Positions 36,403 to 46,074 are shown, numbered from the stretch's first letter. The stretch: 64,000 nt of DNA from an uncultured Flavobacteriaceae bacterium (GCA_947500385.1 CANMSA010000003.1:1-64000); one strand, 5' to 3'. Program-made: numbers and translations. The notes: a model not told the origin generated them from the letters alone.

Positions 36403-38205
36403 ATGGATAATTTAGACTACGGAATTATAGGAAATTGTAGAAGTGCTGCGCTTATTTCGAAAACAGGAAGTTTGGATTGGTGTTGTTTGCCAGAATTTGA
36501 CTCCTCTTCGGTTTTTGCCAAACTGTTGGATGAAAACATCGGTGGCAGCTTTGAAATTCTTATAGACAACGCTTATACCATTAAACAACGCTATAAGAAA
36601 CATACGGCAGTGCTGATTACTCATTTTTCCGATGGGGAGAATAGCTTTGAAATCAGGGATTTTATGCCACGCTATCGAAAAGAGGGCGGTGGCTATAATT
36701 CTCCCCCCGAGGTAGTGCGTTATTTTAAGCATATTTCCGGAAAGCCTAAATTCAGTTTGAAATACGACCCGAAGCTCGAATATGCTGAAGGGGAAACCAA
36801 GACCTATGTGAAGAAAAACTTTATCGTGAGCCTGAATCAAGGGGAAAAGTTCGACACGCTTTTTCTATACACTTCCTTTAATAAAAATGCGGTGGTCGAG
36901 GGCCGGTCAATAGAACTTGTCAAAGATGGTTACGTATTGGTCGGTTATAATGAAAAGATATTTAAGCCTACGGTGCGCAGCATGTATACAGAATTGGAAC
37001 GGACCAAGGTATACTGGTTGAACTGGAGCAGTAAAACCCCCAATTACAAAAAATATAACACCCAGATAAGTCGTAGCGCCATTACCTTGAAGCTTTTGAG
37101 CTACGATAAAACGGGGGCTGTTTTGGCAGCGGCCACTACCTCTTTGCCCGAAACCATAGGTGAGGTTCGGAATTGGGACTATCGTTTTTGTTGGATCCGC
37201 GATGCCTCCATGGTCATTAAGGTCATTGGCGAGTTAGGACATAAAAATGTAGCACGAAGGTACTTACAGTTTATCGTAGATCTGATTCCCGACAAGGACG
37301 AGAAACTACAGATCATGTACGGTATCAATAAAGAAAAGAAACTGACCGAGGAGACTTTGAGCCATTTGAGCGGGTACAAAGGGTCGAGCCCGGTACGTGT
37401 TGGAAATGCGGCCTACAAACAGAAACAAAATGACATTTATGGTATTTTGATGGATGTTATTTATGAACAATTAGCGAAGTATGCCACAGATGTAGAGAAT
37501 GGGGAAGAATTATGGGGTATAACCAAAGGAATTGTATGGATCGTGAGCAATCATTGGAAAGAGGCCGACAAGGGTATTTGGGAATTCCGTACCGAAGATC
37601 GCCATTTTACTTTTTCAAAAGTATTGTGCTGGGTTGCCGTAGATAGGGCGATCAAGGTAGCGCGAATTCTTCGCAAAACGACCAAACTGGAACGTTGGAC
37701 CCAATTGGAACAGGAAATCAAAAAAGATATTCATGACCACGCCTGGAATGCCAAGGTCAACGCCTTTACACAATCGTATGGATCCAAAGACTTGGATGCT
37801 TCCGTATTGCTGATGGAGTCGTATGGTTTTATACATGCAAAAGAACCGAAGTTCGTGAGTACGGTGAAAGCCATCGAAAAAGAATTGAGCAACGATGGGC
37901 TGTTGTATAGATACAAGAATGAAGACGATTTCGGATTGCCTTCCTCTTCCTTTACGATTTGTACGTTTTGGTTTATCAACAGTCTCTTTAAAATAGGGGA
38001 GGAGGAGAAAGCCATGGCCCATTTTGATCGTTTATTGGGGTATAGCAATCATCTAGGATTGTTCAGTGAGGACATCGATTTCAAGACCAAACGCTTGCTC
38101 GGTAATTTTCCCCAAGCGTACTCGCATTTGGCCTTGATCGAATGTGCCATTAACTTCTCCCGTAAGGAGAGCGATGAAAAGATATTGGAATCGATGGGCT
38201 CCTAA
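36403..38205 (+). CDS. Glycoside hydrolase family 15 protein (trehalase/glucoamylase-like)
   Basis: This 600-residue cytosolic enzyme has an N-terminal DUF5911-like beta domain (LDYGIIGNCRSAALISKTGS at about 4-22, then LDWCCLPEFDSSSVF) and a GH15 (alpha/alpha)6 barrel from about 230. The general-acid region is GIWEFRTEDRHFTFSKVLCW, and the catalytic-base region is FSEDIDFKTKRLLGNFPQAYSH near the end, matching the SEEIDP-x-LGNFPQAFSH pattern (Asp in place of the second Glu). GH15 proteins of this subtype include trehalases. The divergent otsAB gene makes trehalose turnover the best guess. An alternative is release of glucose from short alpha-glucans. Confidence 0.9.
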   Translation: MDNLDYGIIGNCRSAALISKTGSLDWCCLPEFDSSSVFAKLLDENIGGSFEILIDNAYTIKQRYKKHTAVLITHFSDGENSFEIRDFMPRYRKEGGGYNSPPEVVRYFKHISGKPKFSLKYDPKLEYAEGETKTYVKKNFIVSLNQGEKFDTLFLYTSFNKNAVVEGRSIELVKDGYVLVGYNEKIFKPTVRSMYTELERTKVYWLNWSSKTPNYKKYNTQISRSAITLKLLSYDKTGAVLAAATTSLPETIGEVRNWDYRFCWIRDASMVIKVIGELGHKNVARRYLQFIVDLIPDKDEKLQIMYGINKEKKLTEETLSHLSGYKGSSPVRVGNAAYKQKQNDIYGILMDVIYEQLAKYATDVENGEELWGITKGIVWIVSNHWKEADKGIWEFRTEDRHFTFSKVLCWVAVDRAIKVARILRKTTKLERWTQLEQEIKKDIHDHAWNAKVNAFTQSYGSKDLDASVLLMESYGFIHAKEPKFVSTVKAIEKELSNDGLLYRYKNEDDFGLPSSSFTICTFWFINSLFKIGEEEKAMAHFDRLLGYSNHLGLFSEDIDFKTKRLLGNFPQAYSHLALIECAINFSRKESDEKILESMGS

Positions 38206-38277
38206 CCTGCCTTTACAAATTGGTTTGTTGTCGGTTTTATATGATTCCTGACTTTTACTGGTAAACATACCCAGCGG

Positions 38278-40245
38278 TTAATTGAGAGGACACCTAAAGG
38301 TATCGTAAAAATACCCGCACCCCATCCAGGTTCCGCCATTGGATTCAAACGAATAGGCTCTGCTATTGCCAAAGGTTAAATTTTCACATAAGATATCCGG
38401 TATGGGTACCGGACCTACAGTGCTGGTGATTCTAAAGTCCTTGAGATAAACGAGTTCCAATAAAACGCTTGTAGGAATACTTCCAAAGTTGCCTGACAGC
38501 CAGAGTCTCTCTAAATTGGGATGCAACGCCAAGATGTCCTCGGGAATCGTTGCGAACACCGGAAAAGTCCCTGGTAATTCATTACTTGGACAAGCATGTT
38601 CGATAATTATTTCCTTCAAGGTATTCGATGCGTTAACATCCGGGAAATTGGTAAGAGGATTGCCATAGCATACAAATAAAACAAGATCATTAAGTTTGGA
38701 GATATTGGGATGAATGCTGGATACATCGATTTGATTTAACAAAAGTTGTGTTATCCGTTCTTCATTATCAAACACCGCCACCGCAGCTCTTTCATACCCA
38801 AGAGTTGAAGCCACAAGTTCATTTTCGGTTTGGGTTACCTCAAAAGACAAATCCGACAAACTGAGAATATCATAAAATACGTCCAATTGGCTAGTTTCAC
38901 ATTCTTGGGCGATTCCCTCTTCCACCTCAAAACAAAGATCCATCCGGGCATCCTTGTAAAACCACTGCCCCAATCCTATTCCCAGGTTCAAGGTATTGCC
39001 AATAATACCGATGCGACCCAACATCCTGGCATATCGTTCCAATTGTTGGCTATAGCTAAATCCGGAACCACTAACGAACGCCAAGCAGTTTTGTCCAAGG
39101 GTCAGGGCAATACCGAGTACCTCGCCTACGATATTCATACACAATCCAAAGACCTCCCCCAGGGATATTCCCGGGGAAAGGTTTGAAAAGTTGCCATAGC
39201 CCTCCAACACCTCTGGGATAATTCCTAAAAGGCAATTGGTTATGTTGCCGACTTGCAGCCCTGCATCGGCTAATTCGTCCCATGGGATGATTTCGAACAG
39301 AATAGAGGCGGCCCAGGCTGTTAGGTTTTCCCGTAGGGCGGTCTGCGCTTCTTCATCATTTTGTAGGGCTTCAAAATCTTTGGGGCAGCCGGTTCTTATT
39401 TTCAGCTCGAATTGGCCGCCGCCTTCCATGGTAATGGTACTTGCAACCGGATTCAAGGCCGTAGGCAAATTGGTAAATCCTATAGCACTGGAGCCCTGGG
39501 AAAGAATGGAGCCCAAATTGGTAGGGACAAAATTGACCCCTCCCAATATTTTATCCAACCCAATTTTGTTTCCATCCCGGTAAACACCTACCACCGACGC
39601 AAAACTCAACCCGGGATTTAGCACGGTCACCTGGTTATTGATGGTACGATACTCCAGCGGCGCATCGGAAAAGTACCTTTTTATTTTATTGGCTACAGAG
39701 GTATCGCTGTAAAGGCCCGAAACAAGAGTATTAAACCCCGTTGTAAAATCCGTATTTTCAAAATTGATCGGGTAATTGCCGGCAATCAATTCCGTTTCCA
39801 TTTGATCTGCAAGACTTTGAAAAGTGGCTTGTTGTCGTATTAGCAAAGCCAGTTCTCCTTTTAAATCATCAGCGAAATTGAAAAGTGAAAAAGAACCCAT
39901 GACCAAAGAGGTAAGGGTCGATTTACAATCGATTACATTTTCTGTGATACCGGGACCATGGTAGCCTATCAATAGTATGCTGTCATTTTTAGAAACGAAC
40001 GAGCTGTAGTGGTTTTTGTTGGTTTTGGTAACGAAGGCACTCCTACCGCTGAGGTTTTCCGATTCAAAGGGTGTACGTATCGTTAGGTCTTCCAATAAAA
40101 ATTCGGAGTTTTCTGGAATGGCGATAGTCACGCCAATTTTATTCGATACCGCTTTTTCATCGTCATTCGTCACAACGCTGGTTTCGTCTTTGGAACAGGC
40201 GAAAAGAAAAACAAAGAGTAGTGTTAAGAGGTGCAATGGTTTCAT
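38278..40245 (-). CDS. Large lipoprotein of unknown function with LRR-like C-terminus
   Basis: This 655-residue lipoprotein (lipobox LFAC, about residue 17) matches no family I can name. Residues about 40-300 are strand-rich, about 300-450 are hydrophobic/helical with several Cys (TGCPKDF, NITNCLLGI, GQNCLAFVSG), and about 520-620 hold leucine-rich-repeat-like turns (LNDLVLFVCYGNPLTNFP, LHPNLERLWLSGNFGSIP, LVYLKDFRITS). The tail has a Cys-rich close (WMGCGYFYDTFRCPLN). It follows the kelch lipoprotein gene by 78 bases on the same strand, so it may be expressed with it. Surface exposure is inferred from lipoprotein type. Confidence 0.75.
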   Translation of the reverse strand: MKPLHLLTLLFVFLFACSKDETSVVTNDDEKAVSNKIGVTIAIPENSEFLLEDLTIRTPFESENLSGRSAFVTKTNKNHYSSFVSKNDSILLIGYHGPGITENVIDCKSTLTSLVMGSFSLFNFADDLKGELALLIRQQATFQSLADQMETELIAGNYPINFENTDFTTGFNTLVSGLYSDTSVANKIKRYFSDAPLEYRTINNQVTVLNPGLSFASVVGVYRDGNKIGLDKILGGVNFVPTNLGSILSQGSSAIGFTNLPTALNPVASTITMEGGGQFELKIRTGCPKDFEALQNDEEAQTALRENLTAWAASILFEIIPWDELADAGLQVGNITNCLLGIIPEVLEGYGNFSNLSPGISLGEVFGLCMNIVGEVLGIALTLGQNCLAFVSGSGFSYSQQLERYARMLGRIGIIGNTLNLGIGLGQWFYKDARMDLCFEVEEGIAQECETSQLDVFYDILSLSDLSFEVTQTENELVASTLGYERAAVAVFDNEERITQLLLNQIDVSSIHPNISKLNDLVLFVCYGNPLTNFPDVNASNTLKEIIIEHACPSNELPGTFPVFATIPEDILALHPNLERLWLSGNFGSIPTSVLLELVYLKDFRITSTVGPVPIPDILCENLTFGNSRAYSFESNGGTWMGCGYFYDTFRCPLN

Positions 40246-40323
40246 AGTTTTATTTTTAGGTGAGTAGGTATGCCGTTAATACTTGGTATTTAGAGTATGC
40301 TGCAGCTTCTGAGCATGAACATT

Positions 40324-41862
40324 TTATTCTTGAAATTTTGCTGGAGTGATTTTGTAGACATCGTTTACAACGGCCCGTCCACTGCCGCCTGTGGCTCCGC
40401 CAATAATGAAAATGCCATTGTCATAGGGGGTACTGGTGAAGTTCGCTGCCTGAAAACCTGCATTGTCATCGGCCAAGATCCATTCCTGTCCGTCCAGGGA
40501 ATACCAAACTTCTTGAACAGGGGCACCCCCGCTTCTAGTGGCACCGCTAAACAGCCATAGTTTGTTGTCAAAACTGGCGACACTATGTTGCACCCGATAC
40601 CCGAAGGCTGCTTCATTGGTTTCCAACTGCCAATTCTCCCCGTCGGTCGAACTGTAAACCGAGTCATTACCGCCAGCTACTTTCCAGATACGATCCTTAA
40701 AAACAACTGCATCAAAACCATTGCCGGTTCCAAACCCTGCTGTATCCGTAATCAAGGTCCAATTGATGCCATCGTCCGATTTCCATACTTCTTCCCGGCT
40801 AATGGAGTCGGCCGCATTTCGTCCGCCGATCAACCAAAGTTGGTCGTTGTACACCAAGGTGCGATGCCCATAGCGTGGCGCGAAATCGGCGTTTACAGTT
40901 TCTTGCACCCAGGTATTCCCGTCTTCACTGCTCCAGATATCGTTGAGCTCATTACCGGTGTTATAGGCATTATTGCCACCAATGATCCAGATTTTGTCAT
41001 TGAAGATTACCGCACTGTGCCATAAGCGTGGAGTGAACCTGGAACCACCGGTGAGTTCGGTCCAGTCAAAACCATTCTCGGACACCCATACATCATTGTA
41101 ACGATTGCCTCCGAAACTACGTCCCCCACCAATAATGTAAAGTTTGTTTTTAAAGACGATGGTGGCGTGGCTATCACGATCGGCAAAAGGCGGTTCTGTT
41201 TTGGCAGATGTTACTCCTATGGTTTCCAAGGTTCTAAAGGAAAAGGTTTCCGAAGTACTCTTGGCATCTTGGTCGTCTATCGCTTCTACATACCATTCAT
41301 TGATTTGGTCTACGCCCGAAATGCCCAAGTTGAGCTCCTGGTCAGTGATGGCATCGGCAATCAATTGAAAAGCATCGTCCCCCGATTTTACAAAGACATT
41401 ATAGCGTATAGCACCTCCTTCGGCATCAGTTGCCGCTTCCCATGAAAGTGTTGTTTCATCCCCTGTTACCAAGGTGTTGTTTTCAGGTGTCAGCAAAGCA
41501 ACCCTACTGGGGGGCGTGTTTGGTAGGTCACCGATCATGAAACTAAAGTCACTGCTTGTCGATAGGCCTTCTTTATCTTTTGCGGTTATACTACCGTTAT
41601 AAGAAGTGTTGAATTCCAAATCAGTGATTGCATAGCTGGTCGTGATAAGGTTGTTTGTGATCGTTTCGGAATTGACCATGAGGGTATAGGTGACAGGATC
41701 CCCTTCAGGATCTATCGATGCGTTCCAAGAAATGGTCACCGTATTTTCCTGAACTTGGGTTTGCACTGAAAAACTACCTGGTGCTTTGTTCACCGGAACG
41801 GGATCATCCTTGCTACAGCTAAGGATGCAACTTAAAAGAACGAATGCTGCTATTTTTTTCAT
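40324..41862 (-). CDS. Lipoprotein with two FN3-like domains and a kelch propeller
   Basis: This lipoprotein has about 512 residues from ATG 41862 (MKKIAAFVLLSCILSC, lipobox LSC); an ATG three codons upstream at 41871 is an equal alternative. Two fibronectin-III-like domains (about 30-115 and 120-215, with VTISWNASIDPEGDPVTYTL and TTLSWEAATDAEGGAIRYNV) precede a six-bladed kelch/galactose-oxidase-like propeller (about 225-510) with repeated LYIIGGGRSFGGNRYNDVW, IWIIGGNNAYNTGNELNDIW and LWLIGGRNAADSI motifs. It probably binds carbohydrate or protein at the surface. A 16-base palindrome shared with the two-component operon lies 82 bases upstream. Confidence 0.88.
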   Translation of the reverse strand: MKKIAAFVLLSCILSCSKDDPVPVNKAPGSFSVQTQVQENTVTISWNASIDPEGDPVTYTLMVNSETITNNLITTSYAITDLEFNTSYNGSITAKDKEGLSTSSDFSFMIGDLPNTPPSRVALLTPENNTLVTGDETTLSWEAATDAEGGAIRYNVFVKSGDDAFQLIADAITDQELNLGISGVDQINEWYVEAIDDQDAKSTSETFSFRTLETIGVTSAKTEPPFADRDSHATIVFKNKLYIIGGGRSFGGNRYNDVWVSENGFDWTELTGGSRFTPRLWHSAVIFNDKIWIIGGNNAYNTGNELNDIWSSEDGNTWVQETVNADFAPRYGHRTLVYNDQLWLIGGRNAADSISREEVWKSDDGINWTLITDTAGFGTGNGFDAVVFKDRIWKVAGGNDSVYSSTDGENWQLETNEAAFGYRVQHSVASFDNKLWLFSGATRSGGAPVQEVWYSLDGQEWILADDNAGFQAANFTSTPYDNGIFIIGGATGGSGRAVVNDVYKITPAKFQE

Positions 41863-41943
41863 TTGTGACATGGTTTCAAATTATGAAGCCAAGGTCTAAA
41901 ATGATGCTAGTCCGCACATCAGTGTAAAGATGTAATTGTGACA

Positions 41944-41959
41944 CTAGGGTTTACCCTAG
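41944..41959. repeat. 16-base palindromic repeat, copy 1 (CTAGGGTTTACCCTAG)
   Basis: The arms CTAGGG / CCCTAG are separated by TTTA. It lies 13 bases past the response-regulator stop and about 82 bases upstream of the kelch lipoprotein start. An identical copy is at 44620-44635 upstream of the histidine kinase gene. It is a candidate operator for the response regulator. Confidence 0.6.
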
Positions 41960-41972
41960 GTTTTTGAACGGA

Positions 41973-42608
41973 TTAGGCTATAAATCCCATGTTCATGGCA
42001 GCTTTAATGAGGCCAGCTGCATTTTTCACACCGAATTTTTGAAGAAGGTTGGTACGGTGGCTTTCAACGGTCTTGATGCTTACGATTAGCTTTTCGGCCA
42101 TTTCTCCGTTCGTCATGCCGTTCCCGATCAATTGTAGAATCTCCTTTTCACGGCGCGTGAGTTTTGGGATACTCTTTTGGGGGGCTATAACGCCAATGCT
42201 ATCGTTTAGTAAAATTGTTTCGACCGAACGGGGCAGGTAGGTTGCACCGGTAACGACGGTTTGTATGGCTTGTACCAATTCTGCTTTGGATGTATTTTTG
42301 AGCAAATACCCTTTGGCGCCATTCCGAAGCATATTTTTGATAAAGGCCGGTTCTGTATAGTTTGATACTCCGATTACTTTTAATGTTGCCCGTGTCTTTG
42401 CCAAATCGGCACATATTTGAATGCCATTGGCGTTTTTAAGGTTGATATCCAATAGCAGTACATCGGGTACTTGGGTCTCGAAAAAAGCCATGCAATTGGG
42501 GTGATCCGTGAAACCTCCTACAACCGTAATATCCACTTCTTTGGAAAGCATGGTTTCCAAGCCCTCGAGAATCATGGGATGGTCATCTAAAATGCATACG
42601 GTAATCAT
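41973..42608 (-). CDS. NarL/LuxR-type response regulator
   Basis: This 211-residue DNA-binding regulator has a receiver domain at 1-120 with the acidic pair Asp8-Asp9, the phospho-acceptor Asp54 (DVLLLDINL) and Lys104-region GAKGYLLK. A LuxR-type helix-turn-helix is at about 145-208 (LTRREKEILQLIGNGMTNGE, then KTVESHRTNLLQKFGV). It overlaps the kinase stop by four bases (ATGA, 42605-42608), so the pair is translationally coupled and is a cognate two-component system. Palindromes on both sides of the operon are possible binding sites. Confidence 0.95.
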   Translation of the reverse strand: MITVCILDDHPMILEGLETMLSKEVDITVVGGFTDHPNCMAFFETQVPDVLLLDINLKNANGIQICADLAKTRATLKVIGVSNYTEPAFIKNMLRNGAKGYLLKNTSKAELVQAIQTVVTGATYLPRSVETILLNDSIGVIAPQKSIPKLTRREKEILQLIGNGMTNGEMAEKLIVSIKTVESHRTNLLQKFGVKNAAGLIKAAMNMGFIA

Positions 42609-44560
42609 GGGGTGTGGATTGTTATGTTCGGTATTTGAATAGAAAAAGCGGTTCCCTTTTTATTGGAATCAATATCCAATTTTCCTTTTAAAAAAGAAAC
42701 CCTCGAAGCGATATTCTGTAGACCAATGCCTTTTTTTGCATTTTCGGTATCGAAGCCTTTGCCGTCATCTTCTACGGTAATCTCCAACATTTCGGAGGTA
42801 TGGTTCAGCTGTATCAACACTTCCGTGGCTTCTGCATGTTTCACAATATTGTTCAACAGCTCTTGAATGATACGGTAAATAGCGGTTTCCTTCTCGTTAT
42901 CAAAAGCGGGTAGCTTTCCAAAAGTTTGATAATCGATTACCAAGGGATGGGCCGATTGTATTTTGGTACAATATTGCCGTATGGCTTCTAGAAGACTAAA
43001 GTTGTGAAGGGACGGCGGTGCGAGATTGTGGGAGATGCGTCGCACTTGATCAATAGCATTATCGAGCATCCCAATGGCCTGGGTATGCATTTCCGATTCT
43101 TCCCGTGTAAACTTGTTAGAGTACAATGCATCGAACTTATATTTGATGACCGCCAAATCTCCATTGATACCGTCGTGTAAGTCCTGTGCAAGACGAACCC
43201 GTTCTTTTTCCTCGCCCGATACCAAGGCCTCAAGACGAACAATTTCTTGTTGTCTTTCAAGGTTTTCAATTTGCTCTTCTTTGCGTTTTTGCCGTTCCTT
43301 GTTGATCCAAAAAGAGATGCCCAACCCAATGGCCAGAAGCCCTCCTAGGGCCGACCACCAGGCAATTTGCTGCTGTTTTTTGGCAAGGCTTAGTTCCTGT
43401 TCTTGAATTTGTACCTGTTGCTCGGCAATTGCCCGTTCTTTTTTTTCCGTTTCGTATTTTTTTTCTGAATCAATGAGAATACTCCTTTTTTCTTTTAAAA
43501 ATAGAGAATCTTTCACCACGCCCCATCTGTTTAGGAGGGAATAGGATTTTTCGAAATCATTGCTAGACGCTTCCAAAGTTGCCCATGATTTGAGATTATC
43601 CAAACCTAAAACAGGTTCAGGGCTTATTAAATACAAACTATCAAAAGTTTTGAAAAAAGCACGTGCAACTTTTTTATTCCCAAGTTTAACTTCATTCCTA
43701 GCTAGAATACCAGTACTTTCCAGAATAAAATAATGATTATTCATGTTGTGGGCTATGCTATTGGCAGTGATATAACTCTTCTTGGCCGCTTCGAAATCTT
43801 GAACCATTTGGTAGTAGTTCCCCCAAATTATTCTCGTAAGATAACCGTTGCTCGGGGTCTTGTTTTTTAAATATAGAGCGTCCGATTCGCTTAAATATGC
43901 TTTTACTGTCGAAAGTTCCTGTTTATCGAGATATATGCTGGCTAGGTTAATTGTCGCTGCCATTAAAACATCATCACGAGATGCATTTTTACCAGAAACA
44001 TAAGACTTCTTCAAATACTCTAGTCCTTTTTCATTTAATCCGGCATCCATATAAGTACATGCCAAATTATAGTAGCTAAGACATAATTCTTTATCGTTTC
44101 CTTTAAGTAATTCAATGGCCTGAAGATTATTTTCAATAGATTTTTCTCTTTCCAATCGTTTGTAGTAAACCATGGCCAGATTATTATAAGCATTGGCTTT
44201 TACAATTGGATTGTCTTTTTTTTCCAGTTTTAGAACCCTTTTTAAATAGTATTCGGAGGAATCTAGTTGAGACGAATAAAAGAAAGCCAGGCCTAGATTG
44301 GAGTAGGCTTCGCCAATTTTGTAATAATTGTGACGTCCTGAAAAATTCACTGTTTTATGGGAATAGTGTTTGAAAGAATCAACACTTACGGTCTTATACA
44401 GTGCGGTAAGTTCTAACATGCTATTTATTAGCGTCGTATCGGATAAGTCTTGAGAAAGAACTTGCTTAATGCTATCAATTTTTGGTGTTTGGGCATTCCC
44501 TACTAGTGTAAGATAGAAATAACAAACAATTGAAATCTTTGAATATGTTTTTAGTAACAT
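42605..44560 (-). CDS. TPR-containing sensor histidine kinase (HisKA_3 type)
   Basis: This 651-residue protein starts at ATG 44560; the frame extends 5 codons further to a TTG. A signal-like segment (about 5-25, ending LVGNAQ) is followed by TPR repeats (about 50-340: AYSNLGLAFFYSSQLDSSEY, AYNNLAMVYYKRLEREKSIE). Then come a coiled coil (KERAIAEQQVQIQEQELSL), one transmembrane helix (WWSALGGLLAIGLGISFWI), the dimerisation/phospho-acceptor region with His462 (AQDLHDGINGDLAVIK) and an HATPase domain (EDDGKGFD, GIGLQNIASR). The TPRs are predicted periplasmic and would sense a protein or peptide partner. The ligand is unknown. Confidence 0.93.
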   Translation of the reverse strand: MLLKTYSKISIVCYFYLTLVGNAQTPKIDSIKQVLSQDLSDTTLINSMLELTALYKTVSVDSFKHYSHKTVNFSGRHNYYKIGEAYSNLGLAFFYSSQLDSSEYYLKRVLKLEKKDNPIVKANAYNNLAMVYYKRLEREKSIENNLQAIELLKGNDKELCLSYYNLACTYMDAGLNEKGLEYLKKSYVSGKNASRDDVLMAATINLASIYLDKQELSTVKAYLSESDALYLKNKTPSNGYLTRIIWGNYYQMVQDFEAAKKSYITANSIAHNMNNHYFILESTGILARNEVKLGNKKVARAFFKTFDSLYLISPEPVLGLDNLKSWATLEASSNDFEKSYSLLNRWGVVKDSLFLKEKRSILIDSEKKYETEKKERAIAEQQVQIQEQELSLAKKQQQIAWWSALGGLLAIGLGISFWINKERQKRKEEQIENLERQQEIVRLEALVSGEEKERVRLAQDLHDGINGDLAVIKYKFDALYSNKFTREESEMHTQAIGMLDNAIDQVRRISHNLAPPSLHNFSLLEAIRQYCTKIQSAHPLVIDYQTFGKLPAFDNEKETAIYRIIQELLNNIVKHAEATEVLIQLNHTSEMLEITVEDDGKGFDTENAKKGIGLQNIASRVSFLKGKLDIDSNKKGTAFSIQIPNITIHTP

Positions 44561-44619
44561 ACCCAAAAATACCAAATCAAAATTTGATGCTTTTCAGGGG
44601 ATTGCTTGGAAGTAGCAAC

Positions 44620-44635
44620 CTAGGGTTTACCCTAG
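44620..44635. repeat. 16-base palindromic repeat, copy 2 (CTAGGGTTTACCCTAG)
   Basis: This is identical to the copy at 41944-41959. It lies 60 bases upstream of the histidine kinase ATG and includes the stop codon of the preceding decarboxylase gene (44632-44634). It could be an operator of the two-component operon or a weak terminator stem; no T run follows on either strand. Confidence 0.6.
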
Positions 44636-46074
44636 CTTTTGGGATTCGGATAGTCAAATACCCATCCCTTCAATTTGTCCAATAGCTTTCGAAAGTGTGC
44701 TTCGGTGGTAAAGGGGTTCATTACGGTTACCCGTAAATAGTGAACGCCGCGAAGTTTGGTTTGCACAATGTAATATTCCCCCTCTTCGAGCAACGCTCTT
44801 CTCAATCCTGCATTCAAATGGTTCAGCGATGCAAGGTCCAACGCATGGTTTGTATACCGAAAGCAAACAATGTTGGATACGGGGCGCACGGCCAATTCAA
44901 AGTCGGGATGCTTTTCAATAATATCCCCAAAAAGATGTCCCATATCGTATAAATGGGTCACAAATTCATCGAAAATCCCCTTTCCATACACCTTTAACAT
45001 CGTATACCAATGAATACTCATCATATTCTTGGTACACTCAAACGTACGTTTGCCCGAATTATACCAGTCTTCATGATCCTCTTGGGTCAACAGGTAATCG
45101 GCTTTTTGACTGAAGGTGCTGCTCGCATTGGCCCCATCCTTCATTAAAAGGGCAGTTGTAATGGTCGGTAGCATCATCATCTTATGGCCGTCAATGACTA
45201 CGGAGTCTGCTTGATCGATCCCTGCAACGGTGTATCTATATTTTTCAGAGAAGATGGCTGCCCCACCATGGGCACCATCTATATGAAACCATAGCTGATG
45301 TGTTTTGGCAAATTGTCCGATAGCCTCCAAATCATCGTACACGCCAGTTGCCGTGGAAGGGGCGCTTCCGATAATGGCAAAAATTTCAATTCCTTTCGCC
45401 GTACATTCTTCAAAACGCGCTTCCAACAAGGAAATGTCCATCGCATATCCCGCTGTGACCGGAATCTTAACAATGCCCCGTTCACCTAACCCCATGATTC
45501 GTGCAGCCCGATCTACGCAATAATGGGCTTCCGAACTTACCATGATGCCCAAAGGTTTGGTGTGACCTTCCGTCCAAACATCATGGTCTAGTTTTGCCTT
45601 GCGTGCAGCCAGTAATGCCGTTAAATTCGCCAAGGTACCCCCAGAAGTAAGGAAACCTCTTGAGTCGGTATTATACCCTATTTGCTTGCAGAGCATATCG
45701 GTTACCACCCGTTCAATGGCCGAAGGTGCCATGCCCATTTCATAGACCGCCATACCATTGTTCAATAGCGAACTAATAGTGCCCGTTAAGGCCGTAATCG
45801 GTGCCGTAGGGCTAACTTGATGCCCAATGTAATGCGGATGATGCACATAGGTCGTGCGCCTGGTGATTTCAGAAAACAGGGTTTCCTCTTTTCCCGTTTC
45901 CAAGAACTCCTTCCAGAAGCGCAACTCGTCCTCCGGTTCGTTCCAGTGTATGGCGTTTGGGGAGTTGGCTTGCAATTTATCGTCTAAATGCTTGGCCAAT
46001 TCATCGATCAATTGATGGCCACGCATTCTAAAATCCTCTGATGAGTAGGCCTTTTGCAGTAGCGATTTTTCCAT
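44632..46074 (-). CDS. PLP-dependent group II decarboxylase
   Basis: This 480-residue cytosolic enzyme belongs to the aromatic-amino-acid / glutamate / diaminobutyrate decarboxylase family. The PLP site is visible: GFLTSGGTLANLTALLAARK (phosphate binding), HIDGAHGGAAIFSEKYR (Asp pairing with the pyridine N) and VVIDGHKMMMLPT (Schiff-base Lys). Substrate-deciding residues cannot be assigned by eye, so aromatic L-amino acids, 2,4-diaminobutyrate and cysteate-type substrates all remain possible. The stop codon lies inside a palindrome shared with the downstream two-component operon. It is a single gene, divergent from the GH78-like gene. Confidence 0.9.
   Translation of the reverse strand: MEKSLLQKAYSSEDFRMRGHQLIDELAKHLDDKLQANSPNAIHWNEPEDELRFWKEFLETGKEETLFSEITRRTTYVHHPHYIGHQVSPTAPITALTGTISSLLNNGMAVYEMGMAPSAIERVVTDMLCKQIGYNTDSRGFLTSGGTLANLTALLAARKAKLDHDVWTEGHTKPLGIMVSSEAHYCVDRAARIMGLGERGIVKIPVTAGYAMDISLLEARFEECTAKGIEIFAIIGSAPSTATGVYDDLEAIGQFAKTHQLWFHIDGAHGGAAIFSEKYRYTVAGIDQADSVVIDGHKMMMLPTITTALLMKDGANASSTFSQKADYLLTQEDHEDWYNSGKRTFECTKNMMSIHWYTMLKVYGKGIFDEFVTHLYDMGHLFGDIIEKHPDFELAVRPVSNIVCFRYTNHALDLASLNHLNAGLRRALLEEGEYYIVQTKLRGVHYLRVTVMNPFTTEAHFRKLLDKLKGWVFDYPNPKS

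Noticed and set aside
44620-44635. Palindrome read as a Rho-independent terminator of the decarboxylase gene
   Set aside because: The stem is only 6 bp with no T run, and the identical copy lies upstream of another gene, so a protein-binding site fits better.
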